DNA of 64,000 nt from an uncultured Dysosmobacter sp. (GTDB lineage: Bacteria > Bacillota > Clostridia > Oscillospirales > Oscillospiraceae), in contig CANQPD010000003.1 of the NCBI GenBank assembly GCA_947625655.1, positions 118,259-182,258 on the forward strand, written 5' to 3'. Positions 42,715-50,137 of the stretch are shown one piece after another; position 1 is the stretch's first letter, and each line of letters begins with the position of its first letter. The position numbers and the translations under genes were made by a program. Below the pieces are notes generated by a model. That model was not told the origin of the DNA and made no database searches. It saw only the letters and a list, made by a program, of their open reading frames with translations.

Positions 42715-43318
42715 CTGCATACGGAGGACGCTCGGAGAAATTGCAACAATTATACGCGGAGCATCTCCCCGCCCAATAAAGAATTTTATTACTGACAGCT
42801 ACGATGGTGTTAACTGGATCAAGATTGGTGATACAACTCCTGAAAGTAAATATATCACGAATACGGCTGAAAAAATTACAAGAGAAGGAGCGCAAAAATC
42901 TCGAATTGTAAAAAAAGGTGACTTTGTTTTGTCAAACTCAATGAGTTTTGGAAGGCCATATATTCTCAAGATAGATGGGTGTATCCATGATGGATGGCTT
43001 TCTATTAGTGAATTTGAGAATGTTTTTCTGCCGGACTTTTTGTACCATTTATTAAGTTCCGGAAATTATCAAGCAATGCTACGGAAGCGAGCTTCTTTTG
43101 GTGGCGCAGTTCAAAACTTAAATGTAGACATTGTAAAAGAACTGAACGTACCTATTATACCTCTTTCCGTCCAACGCCGCATTGTCTCTATCCTTGACCG
43201 CTTCGACACTCTCTGCAATGACCTGACCTCCGGCCTGCCCGCTGAGATCGAGGCCCGCCAAAAGCAGTATGAATACTACCGGGACAAACTGTTGACCTTT
43301 AAGGAGCTGACCGCATGA
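42686..43318 (+). CDS. hsdS: Type I specificity subunit, second half (out of frame as sequenced)
   Basis: The frame carries the second target-recognition domain: RRTLGEIATIIRGASPRPIK, then IPLSVQRRIVSILDRFDTLC and again ARQKQYEYYRDKLLTF. It has no good ribosome site of its own (the first ATGs, 42686-42691, lie inside the first half), so it should be made mainly as part of a fused 418-residue HsdS when the G tract changes length. Its stop overlaps the hsdR start (ATGA). Confidence 0.88.
   Translation: MMSSGGGASDCIRRTLGEIATIIRGASPRPIKNFITDSYDGVNWIKIGDTTPESKYITNTAEKITREGAQKSRIVKKGDFVLSNSMSFGRPYILKIDGCIHDGWLSISEFENVFLPDFLYHLLSSGNYQAMLRKRASFGGAVQNLNVDIVKELNVPIIPLSVQRRIVSILDRFDTLCNDLTSGLPAEIEARQKQYEYYRDKLLTFKELTA
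42697..42707 (+). repeat. Poly-G tract (11 G) at the hsdS half junction
   Basis: An uninterrupted run of 11 G between the two HsdS halves. Removing one G or adding two restores one reading frame through both recognition domains. Typical slipped-strand phase-variation site. Confidence 0.88.
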
Positions 43319-46300
43319 GCCTATATAATATCGTCGCCGCCAGCAACGAGAGTACCGTTGTCGCCGAATATACCCCCGAGGCCACCCGCTCCGACGCCTA
43401 CCAGAGCGAGGCGGAGCTGGAACAGGAGTTCATCCGCCTGCTGACTGCCCAGGGCTATGAATATCTGACCATCCACGAGGAAACGGCCCTGACCGCCAAC
43501 CTGCGGGCGCAGCTGGAGCTGCTAAACGGATATCAGTTTACCGACGGCGAGTGGGAGCGGTTTTTTAACGAGATCATCTCCAACGCCAACGATGGGATCG
43601 TGGAAAAGACCCGCCGTATCCAGACCGACCACATCCAGAACCTGCGGCGGGATGACGGCAGCTCCAAAAACATCACGCTCATCGACAAGAAGAACATCCA
43701 CAACAACCGCTTGCAGGTCATCAACCAGTACGAGATGGGCACGGCGGACGGGGCCAGCCACGATAACCGCTATGACGTGACGATCCTGGTGAACGGCCTG
43801 CCCCTGATCCATGTGGAGCTGAAGCGCCGGGGCGTGGCCATCCGGGAGGCGTTCAATCAAATCAAACGGTATCAACGGGACAGCTTCTGGGCTGGCAGCG
43901 GGCTGTTTGAGTATGTGCAGATTTTCGTGATCTCCAACGGGACGCATACCAAATATTATTCCAACACTACCCGCTCCAGCCACGTGAAAGAGATGAATGA
44001 GGCTGGAAGACGGAAATCAAAGAAAACCAGCCACAGCTTTGAATTTACTTCCTTCTGGGCGGACGGGAACAACAAGGTCATTGCCGACCTGATCGACTTT
44101 ACCAAGACCTTCCTTGCCAAGCACACCATTTTGAATGTGCTGGTTCGATATTGCGTGTTCACCTCGGAAGATATGCTGATGGTCATGCGGCCCTATCAAA
44201 TCGCGGCTACTGAGCGGATCTTGAGCCGCATTGAAGTTTCCGCCAACTACAAGAAGATGGGAACCATCGATGCAGGCGGCTACATCTGGCATACTACCGG
44301 CAGCGGCAAAACGCTGACCTCCTTCAAAACGGCGCAGCTGGCCTCCCAGCTTCCCTATGTCGACAAGGTGCTTTTTGTGGTAGACCGCAAGGACTTGGAC
44401 TATCAGACCATGAAGGAGTATGACCGTTTTGAGAAAGGGGCTGCCAACAGCAACAAATCGACAGCAGTCCTGCAACGTCAGTTGGAGGACGCGAAGGCCC
44501 GTATTATCATTACGACCATCCAGAAGCTGGACAATTTCATCACGAAGAACAAAGGCCACGCCGTATATGGCAAGCACTGCGTCATTATCTTCGATGAGTG
44601 CCACCGCAGCCAATTCGGGGATATGCACGCCAAAATTGTTAAGGCGTTTAAACGGTACCATCTGTTTGGTTTTACCGGCACGCCGATATTCGCCAAGAAC
44701 GCTGCGAAAGGTAAAAACCTGAGTATGCTGACCACGCCGCAGGTTTTTGGCGGGGAACCGAACAGCAAGGGAGAGCGGGTTCTGCCGCTGCACTCCTATA
44801 CAATCGTAGACGCTATCAACGATGGGAACGTGTTGCCCTTCCGCATTGACTATGTGGATACAGTTAAAAAGAAAGACGATATTAAGGACAAGGATGTCCG
44901 GGCCATTGACATTGAAAAGGCGATGGGTGCCCCTGATCGTATCCAGGAAATCGTAACGTATATTCTGGAACACTTCGACCAAAAGACCAAGCGCAACAGC
45001 TACTATACGATGAAAGGCCAGCGTATGGCGGGATTCAATTCTATCTTTGCGGTCAGTTCCATCCCCATGGCGATGAAGTATTACGCAGAATTCAAAAAGC
45101 AGCTTGCCCAGCAGAACCGGCAGTTTACAGTTGCCACCATTTTCAGCTACGCCGCCAACGAGGACGACCCGGACGATGCGCTGGGAGAGGAGGGGTTTGA
45201 TACCGACGCCTTGGATCAGACCTCCCGGGATTTCCTGGACGGCGCGATCAGGGATTACAACGCGGCGTTCAACACGAACTTCGACACCTCCTCCGACAAG
45301 TTTCAGAATTATTATAGGGATTTGTCCATGCGGGTGAAAAACCGGGAAGTTGATTTGCTGATCGTGGTCAATATGTTCCTGACCGGTTTTGACGCTACCA
45401 CCCTCAACACTCTGTGGGTGGACAAGAACCTAAAAATGCACGGACTGATCCAGGCGTATTCCCGGACGAACCGTATCCTCAATTCTGTAAAAACCTATGG
45501 CAATATTGTCTGTTTCCGGGATTTGCAGCAGGCCACCGATGACGCTATCGCCCTGTTCGGGGATAAAAACGCCAGCGGAATTGTGTTGCTCAGGAGCCTT
45601 GCGGATTATTACAACGGCTATGAAGATGACAAGGGCAGACATCACCCCGGCTATGTAGATTTGATTGAGAAACTGGAATCGGAATTCCCGCTGGACAAGG
45701 AACTTATTGGAGAACAAGCGGAAAAGGACTTCATCCGGCTCTTTGGCAGCATTTTGTCTCTACGAAATATTCTGTCCTCGTTTGACCAATTTGAAGAAAT
45801 GCAGACTCTTGCCGCACGGGATTTGCAGGACTATCAAAGCCGGTACATCGATTTATATGACAAATACCGCAGGAAGGATGCCGGAGATAAAGAGAACATC
45901 AATGACGATATCGTCTTTGAAATCGAACTAATCAAGCAGGTAGAGGTCAACATTGACTATATTTTAATGCTGGTGGAGAAATACCACGATGGGAATTGCG
46001 AGGATAAAGAGATACTATCTACGATCCGTAAAGCGGTTGACGCCAGTATCCAGCTCCGCAGCAAAAAGGAACTGATTGAACAGTTTATCAGCCGGGTCAG
46101 CGTGGAGAGTTCCGTCCAAAGTGATTGGCGGCGGTATGTGTCAGAGCAGGAGAAAGTAGATTTAGAGGCTATCATTTCTGGAGAAAATCTTAAGCCTGCA
46201 GAAACACGAAAGTTTATGGAAAACGCTTTTCGGGACGGCGCTATCAAAACCACTGGTACGGATATTGATAAGCTGATGCCGCCCGTTTCCCGCTTCGGTG

Positions 46301-46398
46301 GAGGAAACCGCGCAAAGAAGAAACAGGGTGTTATCGAAAAGTTCAAAGTGTTTTTTGAGAAATACTTTGGGCTCGGTATCGCAGATTTCTCAGATTAA
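43315..46398 (+). CDS. hsdR: Type I restriction endonuclease/translocase subunit
   Basis: 1027 residues. The N-terminal nuclease domain has NRYDVTILVNGLPLIHVELK (the D...E-x-K core). Helicase domains follow, with Walker A HTTGSGKTLTS, DECH box IIFDECHRSQFGD, motif III FTGTPIF, and motif VI region LIQAYSRTNRI. The C-terminal helical part (about 780-1000) binds the methylase. It cuts unmethylated DNA after ATP-driven translocation. Coupled to hsdS by ATGA. Confidence 0.96.
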   Translation: MSLYNIVAASNESTVVAEYTPEATRSDAYQSEAELEQEFIRLLTAQGYEYLTIHEETALTANLRAQLELLNGYQFTDGEWERFFNEIISNANDGIVEKTRRIQTDHIQNLRRDDGSSKNITLIDKKNIHNNRLQVINQYEMGTADGASHDNRYDVTILVNGLPLIHVELKRRGVAIREAFNQIKRYQRDSFWAGSGLFEYVQIFVISNGTHTKYYSNTTRSSHVKEMNEAGRRKSKKTSHSFEFTSFWADGNNKVIADLIDFTKTFLAKHTILNVLVRYCVFTSEDMLMVMRPYQIAATERILSRIEVSANYKKMGTIDAGGYIWHTTGSGKTLTSFKTAQLASQLPYVDKVLFVVDRKDLDYQTMKEYDRFEKGAANSNKSTAVLQRQLEDAKARIIITTIQKLDNFITKNKGHAVYGKHCVIIFDECHRSQFGDMHAKIVKAFKRYHLFGFTGTPIFAKNAAKGKNLSMLTTPQVFGGEPNSKGERVLPLHSYTIVDAINDGNVLPFRIDYVDTVKKKDDIKDKDVRAIDIEKAMGAPDRIQEIVTYILEHFDQKTKRNSYYTMKGQRMAGFNSIFAVSSIPMAMKYYAEFKKQLAQQNRQFTVATIFSYAANEDDPDDALGEEGFDTDALDQTSRDFLDGAIRDYNAAFNTNFDTSSDKFQNYYRDLSMRVKNREVDLLIVVNMFLTGFDATTLNTLWVDKNLKMHGLIQAYSRTNRILNSVKTYGNIVCFRDLQQATDDAIALFGDKNASGIVLLRSLADYYNGYEDDKGRHHPGYVDLIEKLESEFPLDKELIGEQAEKDFIRLFGSILSLRNILSSFDQFEEMQTLAARDLQDYQSRYIDLYDKYRRKDAGDKENINDDIVFEIELIKQVEVNIDYILMLVEKYHDGNCEDKEILSTIRKAVDASIQLRSKKELIEQFISRVSVESSVQSDWRRYVSEQEKVDLEAIISGENLKPAETRKFMENAFRDGAIKTTGTDIDKLMPPVSRFGGGNRAKKKQGVIEKFKVFFEKYFGLGIADFSD

Positions 46399-46445
46399 TA
46401 ACTGGATTTGCGTATAAAAATGGCATAGTCATTGGGAGTGATGAT

Positions 46446-48293
46446 ATGAAGATAATAGACTCTGTAACCATCAGGTATTTCCGTTCAGTATATACACTAA
46501 CACTTTTTCCTTGTAAGGACATGACAGTAATTGCAGGAAAGAATGATGTAGGCAAGTCAAATATTTTAAAAGCTCTAAATTTGTTCTTTTCTCAACAATC
46601 TGATTATCTTCATAACTTTGACTTCTTTGAGGATTATTCACTGAGCAGGCGAGAAGAAGTGAGAAAAGACACTGTGCGTGGCCAGCAGTTTATTTCTATT
46701 TCAGTCCGCTTTTTGCGGGGGAATCGAATGCCAAACTCCTTGCCCCCCAGTTTTACTGTAACAAAAAGGTGGGATATGCATTCTCCCGAATGCAAAGTTT
46801 CGACTGATGTACAAGTTTTCATGAAATCCTATGCAGAAAGGAATGGAATCAAGTATTCTGAACGTATAACCAATATATCACTCAGTACATTTTTAAATAA
46901 AATCAGGTTTATCTATGTTCCTGCTATTAAAGATGAGCGAGTATTTAGAGAAACGCTAAACATTTTGCAACAAAGCTTATTTGATTCAAAAAACAAGCAA
47001 ATATTGGATACACCAATTGGCGAGGCAAATAAGGCAGTTCAAAATATAGTTGGAGAACTCCAAACAGATTTTGAAACAGCAACGGGTATTACTAATTTTG
47101 TTGAACTTCCGACTACGTTAAATTATGCAAATAGCCTGCTTCAAATCAATACACCAATAATTGGCGGATCCGTCCCACTTGAAAAACACGGTGACGGGAT
47201 TCGGACTCATTACATTCCAAAAATACTCAATTATGTAGCAAAAAGGTCTAAATTAATTTATATATGGGGATTTGAAGAACCCGAGAATTCTTATGAATAT
47301 AGACGTTGCATCCAAGTCGCCAATGAGTTCAACACACAATACTGTAAAAGTAGCCAAATATTCATTACGAGTCATTCTCCTGCATTTATTGGCGATGAAT
47401 CAGACAAAAAGACTATAATACGAGTTGGTAATAATGGTGGGAGAACTGTCTTACTTTCAGATGAAAACCCTCTTGATGAGGAACTTGGGTATATTGAACT
47501 CTATCGAGAATTTATTGACCAGGTTAAGGCTTTGCAACTAAGTAATGCAAAACAAGAAGCAGAAATTAAGCAGTTAACAAAATTACTCCAAAGCAGTCAG
47601 ACTCCCGTGATATTAACAGAAGGGAAAACCGATACGTCATTGCTTAAATTAGCAATAAAAAAGCTTAACCTTGAGGTATTTAAATCATGGGAAATTCGAC
47701 CGATCCAAGCCGATGGCACTTCAAATAATGAAACGCTATTGAAATACTTATTGGCACTTAAAGACAATATGCATTTGTCTACACCTGTAATTGGAATGTT
47801 TGACCGCGATACCGATATCTGCGTGGATATCAGTGGAACCAAAACTGATATTCGCACAAAGGAATTTGTTAAACTTGCGGACAAATTATATGCATTTGCA
47901 ATACCTGTTCCGCATGGGCGGCAAGAAACCGATCAGATATCTATTGAGCATTATTTTACTGATACAGAAATAAAGACCGAATATAACGGGAAACGGCTTT
48001 TTATGGGAAATGAGTTTTATCCAACGGGAGTGTTTATTGGTGACGAAGGACTCTATTATAAAGGAGCAAAAACCGTTGCAGGGACAATCAAAATTATTGA
48101 ACATGAATCAAAAAAATATGTGACAAAAGTAGATGGGACTGGCGATTATAGTATATCAAAGGCCTTTTTTGTTCAATACATTGAAGAAGGGTTAAATGGA
48201 TTCGATCATTTCTCTTTTGCTGAATTCTCAAAAATCTTTGACACCTTGAAAAAAATTGCAGACGATTACGAGGCGGAATTGCGGGAAGGTTAG
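46446..48293 (+). CDS. OLD-family ATPase-TOPRIM nuclease
   Basis: 615-residue antiphage-type nuclease. The ABC-like ATPase domain has Walker A AGKNDVGKSN (residues 30-39), Walker B FEEPEN and the H-motif ITSHSPAF. The TOPRIM nuclease domain starts at VILTEGKTDTSLLKLA and has GMFDRDTD. It is a class 1 OLD type: no UvrD-like GajB partner follows. Strongly AT-rich compared with chromosome genes, so acquired. 47 bases after hsdR on the same strand, ending at a terminator, so it may be transcribed with the RM operon. Confidence 0.9.
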   Translation: MKIIDSVTIRYFRSVYTLTLFPCKDMTVIAGKNDVGKSNILKALNLFFSQQSDYLHNFDFFEDYSLSRREEVRKDTVRGQQFISISVRFLRGNRMPNSLPPSFTVTKRWDMHSPECKVSTDVQVFMKSYAERNGIKYSERITNISLSTFLNKIRFIYVPAIKDERVFRETLNILQQSLFDSKNKQILDTPIGEANKAVQNIVGELQTDFETATGITNFVELPTTLNYANSLLQINTPIIGGSVPLEKHGDGIRTHYIPKILNYVAKRSKLIYIWGFEEPENSYEYRRCIQVANEFNTQYCKSSQIFITSHSPAFIGDESDKKTIIRVGNNGGRTVLLSDENPLDEELGYIELYREFIDQVKALQLSNAKQEAEIKQLTKLLQSSQTPVILTEGKTDTSLLKLAIKKLNLEVFKSWEIRPIQADGTSNNETLLKYLLALKDNMHLSTPVIGMFDRDTDICVDISGTKTDIRTKEFVKLADKLYAFAIPVPHGRQETDQISIEHYFTDTEIKTEYNGKRLFMGNEFYPTGVFIGDEGLYYKGAKTVAGTIKIIEHESKKYVTKVDGTGDYSISKAFFVQYIEEGLNGFDHFSFAEFSKIFDTLKKIADDYEAELREG

Positions 48294-48315
48294 TGAATCA
48301 TTGCTTATACCTACA

Positions 48316-48350
48316 AAAAGGGCAGCAATCTTGATGACTGCTGCCCTTTT
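48316..48350 (+). terminator. Terminator of the defence operon
   Basis: AAAAGGGCAGCA (48316-48327) pairs with TGCTGCCCTTTT (48339-48350); a run of T is part of the right arm. Confidence 0.8.
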
Positions 48351-48364
48351 CCTGCTCTGAACGG

Positions 48365-48454
48365 TTATTTCATTGTTGTCCTTGTGCGGGGTAGCCCTTC
48401 CCCTGCTTTTGGTTTTTTCAGTTCCGGCGGCAGCCGGTCTCCGTCTTCCGCCAT
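48365..48454 (-). CDS. 29-codon open frame, possible gene remnant
   Basis: Reads MAEDGDRLPPELKKPKAGEG and ends TTMK; charged and protein-like, but with a stop a few codons upstream and no clear ribosome site. May be the tail of an eroded gene at the island's right end. Nothing else is seen in 48294-48586 except the two terminators. Confidence 0.2.
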   Translation of the reverse strand: MAEDGDRLPPELKKPKAGEGLPRTRTTMK

Positions 48455-48532
48455 GCGCCTATAAAAGATTGATTATATCACGCGTATGTTTGCTTTTCAA
48501 TGAAAAATGTTCACACTTTGCTAACAAATTGT

Positions 48533-48564
48533 CCCGCGGCATCAAGCCCCCGCCCTGCCGCGGG
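48533..48564 (-). terminator. Terminator-like hairpin after the TIM-barrel gene
   Basis: CCCGCGGCA pairs with TGCCGCGGG; on the minus strand it is followed by ACAATTTGTT. Probably the 3' end of the isomerase transcript. Confidence 0.5.
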
Positions 48565-48586
48565 CGTCCCCCTCCGAAGTCCCCGG

Positions 48587-49534
48587 TCACCGGTAATCCC
48601 AGGGCATGGCCTCCTTCAAAACCGCCGTGGACTTCTTCACACCGGTGAGGGCGGGCATGGTCAGATCCTCCATCTCCTGGCTGACAGGGCCGTCATAGCC
48701 CTCCATGCTGAGGACGGAGAGGAATTCCTTCCACCAGCGCACGTCGTGGCCGTGGCCCAGGGCCACATAGTTCCAGGTGCGCCTGGCAAACTCGCCGATG
48801 GGCTTGGTGTCCAGCACGCCGTCAGGCCCCAGATAGTTCCGCTCCATGCGGACGTCCTTGGCGTGGACGTGGTGGATGCGCGCCCCGCCCAGCTTGTGGA
48901 CCGCCGCGATGGGGTCGCCCCCCATCCACATCAGGTGGGAAGGGTCCAGGTTCATGCCGATCATGGGGCCCACGGCGTCCCGCAGGCGGATGAGGGTCTC
49001 GGGGTTATAGACCATCTGGCAGCCGTGGTTCTCCAGGGCGATGGTCTCGATGCCGCTGGCCCCGGCCAGCTTCACCGTCTCCTTCCAATAGGGGATCAGG
49101 ACCTCCTCCCACTGCCAGTTCAGGATCTGGGTGGTGCTGGGGGGCCAGCTGGTGACGATCCAGTTGGGGGTGGTGTCGGTGGGGGAGCCGCCGGGGCAGC
49201 CGGACATCATGACGATGTGCCGCACGCCCAAAAGCCCCGCCAGCCGGAAGGTCTTCTCCACCACCTCCTGATGGCGGCGGCCCTCTTCATTGGGGGCCAG
49301 CTGGTTGCCGGAGCAGTTCAGGGCCTCCAGCTCCAGCCCCCGGGCGTGGATGGCGTCCATAAAGCGCCTCCGCGCGTCGGCGCTCTCCAGCATCCCGTCC
49401 AGGTCCATGTGGGGGGCCTTGGACCAGTTGCCGCAGGCGATCTCCACGGACTCGTAGCCCAGCTCCGCCAGGGTGTCCAGCATCTGCTCAAAGGGCATAT
49501 AGCCCAGGCCGTCGGTATGGAAGCAAAGTCTCAT
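48587..49534 (-). CDS. Sugar phosphate isomerase/epimerase-like TIM-barrel protein
   Basis: 315 residues of the AP-endonuclease-2-type barrel family. Metal-site signatures: IETIALENHGCQMVYNPETL (Glu), MNLDPSHLMWMGGDPIAAVH (Asp/His), IHHVHAKDVRMERN (His) and VSQEMED (Glu). Proteins of this family isomerise or epimerise sugars and inositols. GGAGGAGACGACA precedes the ATG. Stands alone; substrate unknown. Confidence 0.88.
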   Translation of the reverse strand: MRLCFHTDGLGYMPFEQMLDTLAELGYESVEIACGNWSKAPHMDLDGMLESADARRRFMDAIHARGLELEALNCSGNQLAPNEEGRRHQEVVEKTFRLAGLLGVRHIVMMSGCPGGSPTDTTPNWIVTSWPPSTTQILNWQWEEVLIPYWKETVKLAGASGIETIALENHGCQMVYNPETLIRLRDAVGPMIGMNLDPSHLMWMGGDPIAAVHKLGGARIHHVHAKDVRMERNYLGPDGVLDTKPIGEFARRTWNYVALGHGHDVRWWKEFLSVLSMEGYDGPVSQEMEDLTMPALTGVKKSTAVLKEAMPWDYR

Positions 49535-49702
49535 TGTCGTCTCCTCCGTTCAGTTATTGAAAAAGTACGGATGCCGGACCGCCGCTCATCCCAGGCCCGC
49601 GGGCCGGCGAATCTTCCTCTTCATCATAGCCCCAAATCCCCCTTTTGTACAGAGCGGGCTTTCGCCGCCCCGGCAGGGCGGAAGCGGCGGCCCTTTTCCC
49701 TA

Positions 49703-49758
49703 TTGACAACTTGGTCTACATGGTATAGACTGTATATAGACTACAGTTTGTAGACCAA
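49703..49758 (+). promoter_or_regulatory. Promoter and BlaI-type operator
   Basis: TTGACA (49703-49708), 17 bp, TAGACT (49726-49731). The region is covered by nested inverted repeats of the TACA/TGTA kind bound by BlaI/MecI: TTGGTCTACA (49711-49720) with TGTAGACCAA (49749-49758), and ACTGTA with TACAGT inside (49729-49747). Confidence 0.75.
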
Positions 49759-49771
49759 AGGAGGCCTTTTG

Positions 49772-50131
49772 ATGAGCGAATGGAAACTCGGCGCCATAGA
49801 ATCCCGCTTCGCGGATCTGATCTGGGAGAGCGAGCCCATCCCCTCCCCGGAGCTTGTAAAGCTGGCGGAGCGGGAGCTGAAGTGGAAAAAGTCCACCACA
49901 TACACCGTTTTGAAGCGGCTGTGCCAGCGCGGCATTTTTCAAAACCGGAACGGGATCGTGACCTCCCTCCTGTCCAGGCGGGAATTTTACGCGCTGCAAA
50001 GCGAGCAGTTTGTGGAGGAGACCTTCTCCGGCTCCCTCCCGGCGTTTCTGGCGGCATTTTCCACCAGGAAAAAGCTGTCTGAGGAGGAGATCGCGGAGCT
50101 GCAGGCATTGATCGACCAAAACAGGAGGTGA
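49772..50131 (+). CDS. BlaI/MecI/CopY-family repressor
   Basis: 119-residue winged-helix repressor: LGAIESRFADLIWESEPIPS, then KWKKSTTYTVLKRLCQRGIF (recognition helix) and a C-terminal dimerisation helix (LSEEEIAELQALIDQNRR). In BlaI systems the cognate M56 protease triggers repressor cleavage. AAAGGAGG lies 7 bases before ATG 49772. Autoregulation through the upstream palindromes is likely. No beta-lactamase gene is adjacent, so the controlled function is the M56 gene itself or something elsewhere. Confidence 0.9.
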   Translation: MSEWKLGAIESRFADLIWESEPIPSPELVKLAERELKWKKSTTYTVLKRLCQRGIFQNRNGIVTSLLSRREFYALQSEQFVEETFSGSLPAFLAAFSTRKKLSEEEIAELQALIDQNRR

Positions 50132-50137
50132 CGCGGA

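Larger units (their letters stand above)
34611..48500. mobile_element. Mobilizable island with serine recombinase and defence genes (ends approximate)
   Basis: Left part on the minus strand: large serine recombinase, TnpW-like protein, two MobC-like proteins, a conserved small protein and a ParB-like protein. Right part on the plus strand: type I restriction-modification genes and an OLD nuclease. Genes on either side (SLH protein, TIM-barrel isomerase) are ordinary chromosome. No relaxase, conjugation or replication gene is visible. Ends were not found as repeats; serine recombinases use cores of only 2-3 bp. The stretch 34611-34755 holds hairpins (TTTGTCCTGCC...GGCAGGACAAA at 34670-34694) and no gene. 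Confidence 0.65.

Noticed and set aside
46446-48293. Gabija system (GajA)
   Set aside because: The ATPase-TOPRIM layout is similar, but no GajB-like UvrD helicase follows; the gene ends at a terminator.
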